A DNA stretch of 64,000 bases, taken from Taklimakanibacter deserti. Lineage in GTDB: Bacteria; Pseudomonadota; Alphaproteobacteria; Rhizobiales; Aestuariivirgaceae. The notes under the pieces were generated by a model. It was not told the DNA's origin. It saw only the letters and a list, made by a program, of their open reading frames with translations, and did no database searches. This document shows, piece by piece, positions 63,080 through 64,000 of this stretch (positions are counted from its first letter, which is position 1; the number at the start of each line of letters is the position of its first letter). A program made the translations under genes and the position numbers. The stretch is from contig QORU01000010.1 in assembly GCA_003574785.1 (NCBI GenBank), positions 124,001 through 188,000 on the forward strand, written 5' to 3'.

Positions 63080-64000
63080 TCATTGCAGCTTGGGATTGAG
63101 AGCGTCGCGCAGCCAGTCGCCGAGCAGGTTGACGGCCAGGATGATGAGGCCGAGCTGGAAGGCCGGGAACAGCACCACCCACCAGCTGCCGGAGAAGAAA
63201 TACTGGTTGCCGATGCGGATCAGCGTGCCGAGCGAGGGCTGGGTCACCGGCATGCCGACGCCGAGGAACGACAGCGTCGCCTCGGCGAGGATGGCGAGGC
63301 CGAGATTGAGGGTCGCGGTGACGAGCACCGGCGTCATCACATTGGGCAGGATATGGGTCAGGAGAATGCGGGGCGTGCGCACTTCGAGGATGCGGGCGGC
63401 GAGCACATATTCCTTGCGCGCCTCGACCATGGCGGAGGCCCTGACGATGCGCGCATACTGCACCCAGGAGGTGATGGCGATCGAGGCGGTGAGGATGACC
63501 GGCGCGAAAGCATCGCGCAGGTTGACCGGCAGCAATTCCCGGAACACGGCGCTGACCAGGATCGCCACCAGCAAGGTCGGGATCGACAATACGAAGTCGC
63601 CGACGCGCATCAGGAGATTGTCGACATGGCCTCCGGCGAAACCGCAGATCAAGCCGACCGCGATGCCGATCGCCATGGAGGCGATGACGCTGGCGAAGCC
63701 GATCAGCAAGGAGATGCGCGAGCCGTAGAGGATCGCCGACAGTACGTCCCGGCCCTGCACGTCGGTGCCGAGAAGATAGGGCCAAGCGCCGCCTTCGTTC
63801 CAGATCGGCGGCAGCTCCGCCTGGTCGAGGAAGAGCTGGGTCAGGTCGTAAGGGTTCTGCACCGCGATCAAAGGCGCCAGAAAGGCCGTCAGCGCGACGA
63901 TCAGAAGGACCAGCGCCGAAGCGACCGCCATCGGCGTCCCCCGGAAGCTGTAAGCGAGATCGCTGTCCCAGGCCTCGCTCAGGCGCCGGCGCCACTCTGC
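63080..64000 (-). CDS. Dipeptide-type ABC permease (DppC-like), 5' end outside the window
   Basis: The frame is open from the right edge of the window (codons from 64000, AEWRRRLSEAWDSDLAYSFRG) through a possible internal ATG at 63931 to TGA at 63080-63082; the pre-63931 residues look like a genuine DppC cytoplasmic N-terminus, so the gene starts beyond the window. At least 306 residues. Membrane segments, GTDVQGRDVLSAILYGSR and the EAA-type loop EYVLAARILEVRTPRILLTHILPN are conserved. DppB and the binding protein should lie further right. The amidohydrolase follows with a 19-base gap. Confidence 0.88.
   Translation of the reverse strand, partial: AEWRRRLSEAWDSDLAYSFRGTPMAVASALVLLIVALTAFLAPLIAVQNPYDLTQLFLDQAELPPIWNEGGAWPYLLGTDVQGRDVLSAILYGSRISLLIGFASVIASMAIGIAVGLICGFAGGHVDNLLMRVGDFVLSIPTLLVAILVSAVFRELLPVNLRDAFAPVILTASIAITSWVQYARIVRASAMVEARKEYVLAARILEVRTPRILLTHILPNVMTPVLVTATLNLGLAILAEATLSFLGVGMPVTQPSLGTLIRIGNQYFFSGSWWVVLFPAFQLGLIILAVNLLGDWLRDALNPKLQ

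Overview
The window is about 62% G+C by eye, gene-dense and full of ATGA/GTGA start-stop overlaps. Its gene families (vitamin B6 degradation of the Mesorhizobium type, SoeABC, Xsc, DUF1638/corrinoid proteins, Xre/MbcA/ParS antitoxin, CysC-type sulfatases) point to an alphaproteobacterium, most likely Hyphomicrobiales (Rhizobiales). The genus cannot be fixed from the sequence. I see no rRNA, tRNA, CRISPR array, transposase, integrase or phage gene; it reads as a chromosomal or megaplasmid catabolic region made of many small uptake-plus-degradation operons.

Region 1 (1-12.9 kb) is a vitamin B6 (pyridoxine/pyridoxamine) catabolic locus. A first + strand operon carries a RidA-like protein, an NMT1/THI5-type ABC importer, a glutathione transferase and a dehydrogenase resembling 5-formyl-3-hydroxy-2-methylpyridine-4-carboxylate 5-dehydrogenase. 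A second operon carries a BMP-type ABC importer followed by 4-pyridoxolactonase, pyridoxamine-pyruvate aminotransferase and pyridoxal 4-dehydrogenase. The order pyridoxamine -> pyridoxal -> 4-pyridoxolactone -> 4-pyridoxate is therefore encoded next to two candidate B6-vitamer importers. The ring-opening steps are not in the window and may lie to the left.

Region 2 (12.9-25 kb) has an orphan DUF1638 + corrinoid-protein pair, a class V aminotransferase-like enzyme, an internally duplicated membrane protein and a PQQ-type sugar dehydrogenase. It ends with a CUT1 sugar-type ABC importer that is translationally coupled to a class III aminotransferase and faces a divergent ROK repressor across a 31-bp near-perfect palindrome. 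Region 3 (24.6-30 kb) holds regulators and single enzymes: MmyB-type regulator and VOC protein, GT8-like transferase, homocysteine methyltransferase with an operator-like inverted repeat, MBL hydrolase, and a solitary Xre/MbcA/ParS antitoxin.

Region 4 (29.5-52 kb) is rich in sulfur and C2-sulfonate metabolism. SoeABC sulfite dehydrogenase is divergent from a MocR-family (TauR-like) regulator. Alanine dehydrogenase follows behind a long structured leader. Two Cys-type periplasmic sulfatases, an Stf0 sulfotransferase, sulfoacetaldehyde acetyltransferase (Xsc), an MFS exporter and a short acetate kinase complete it. Together Ald, Xsc, AckA and SoeABC cover most of dissimilatory taurine/sulfoacetaldehyde metabolism, with energy captured through acetyl phosphate. 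Cell-wall genes (extensin-like LAS peptidase, LrgAB, L,D-transpeptidase) are interspersed.

Region 5 (52-64 kb) has a TAXI-type periplasmic binding protein paired with an unrecognised single-TM protein, a REP/BIME-like repeat, an L,D-transpeptidase and divergent puuA/puuB-like polyamine genes. At the right edge is a Dpp-type ABC operon with an amidohydrolase and an Asp/hydantoin-racemase-like protein, which runs off the window.
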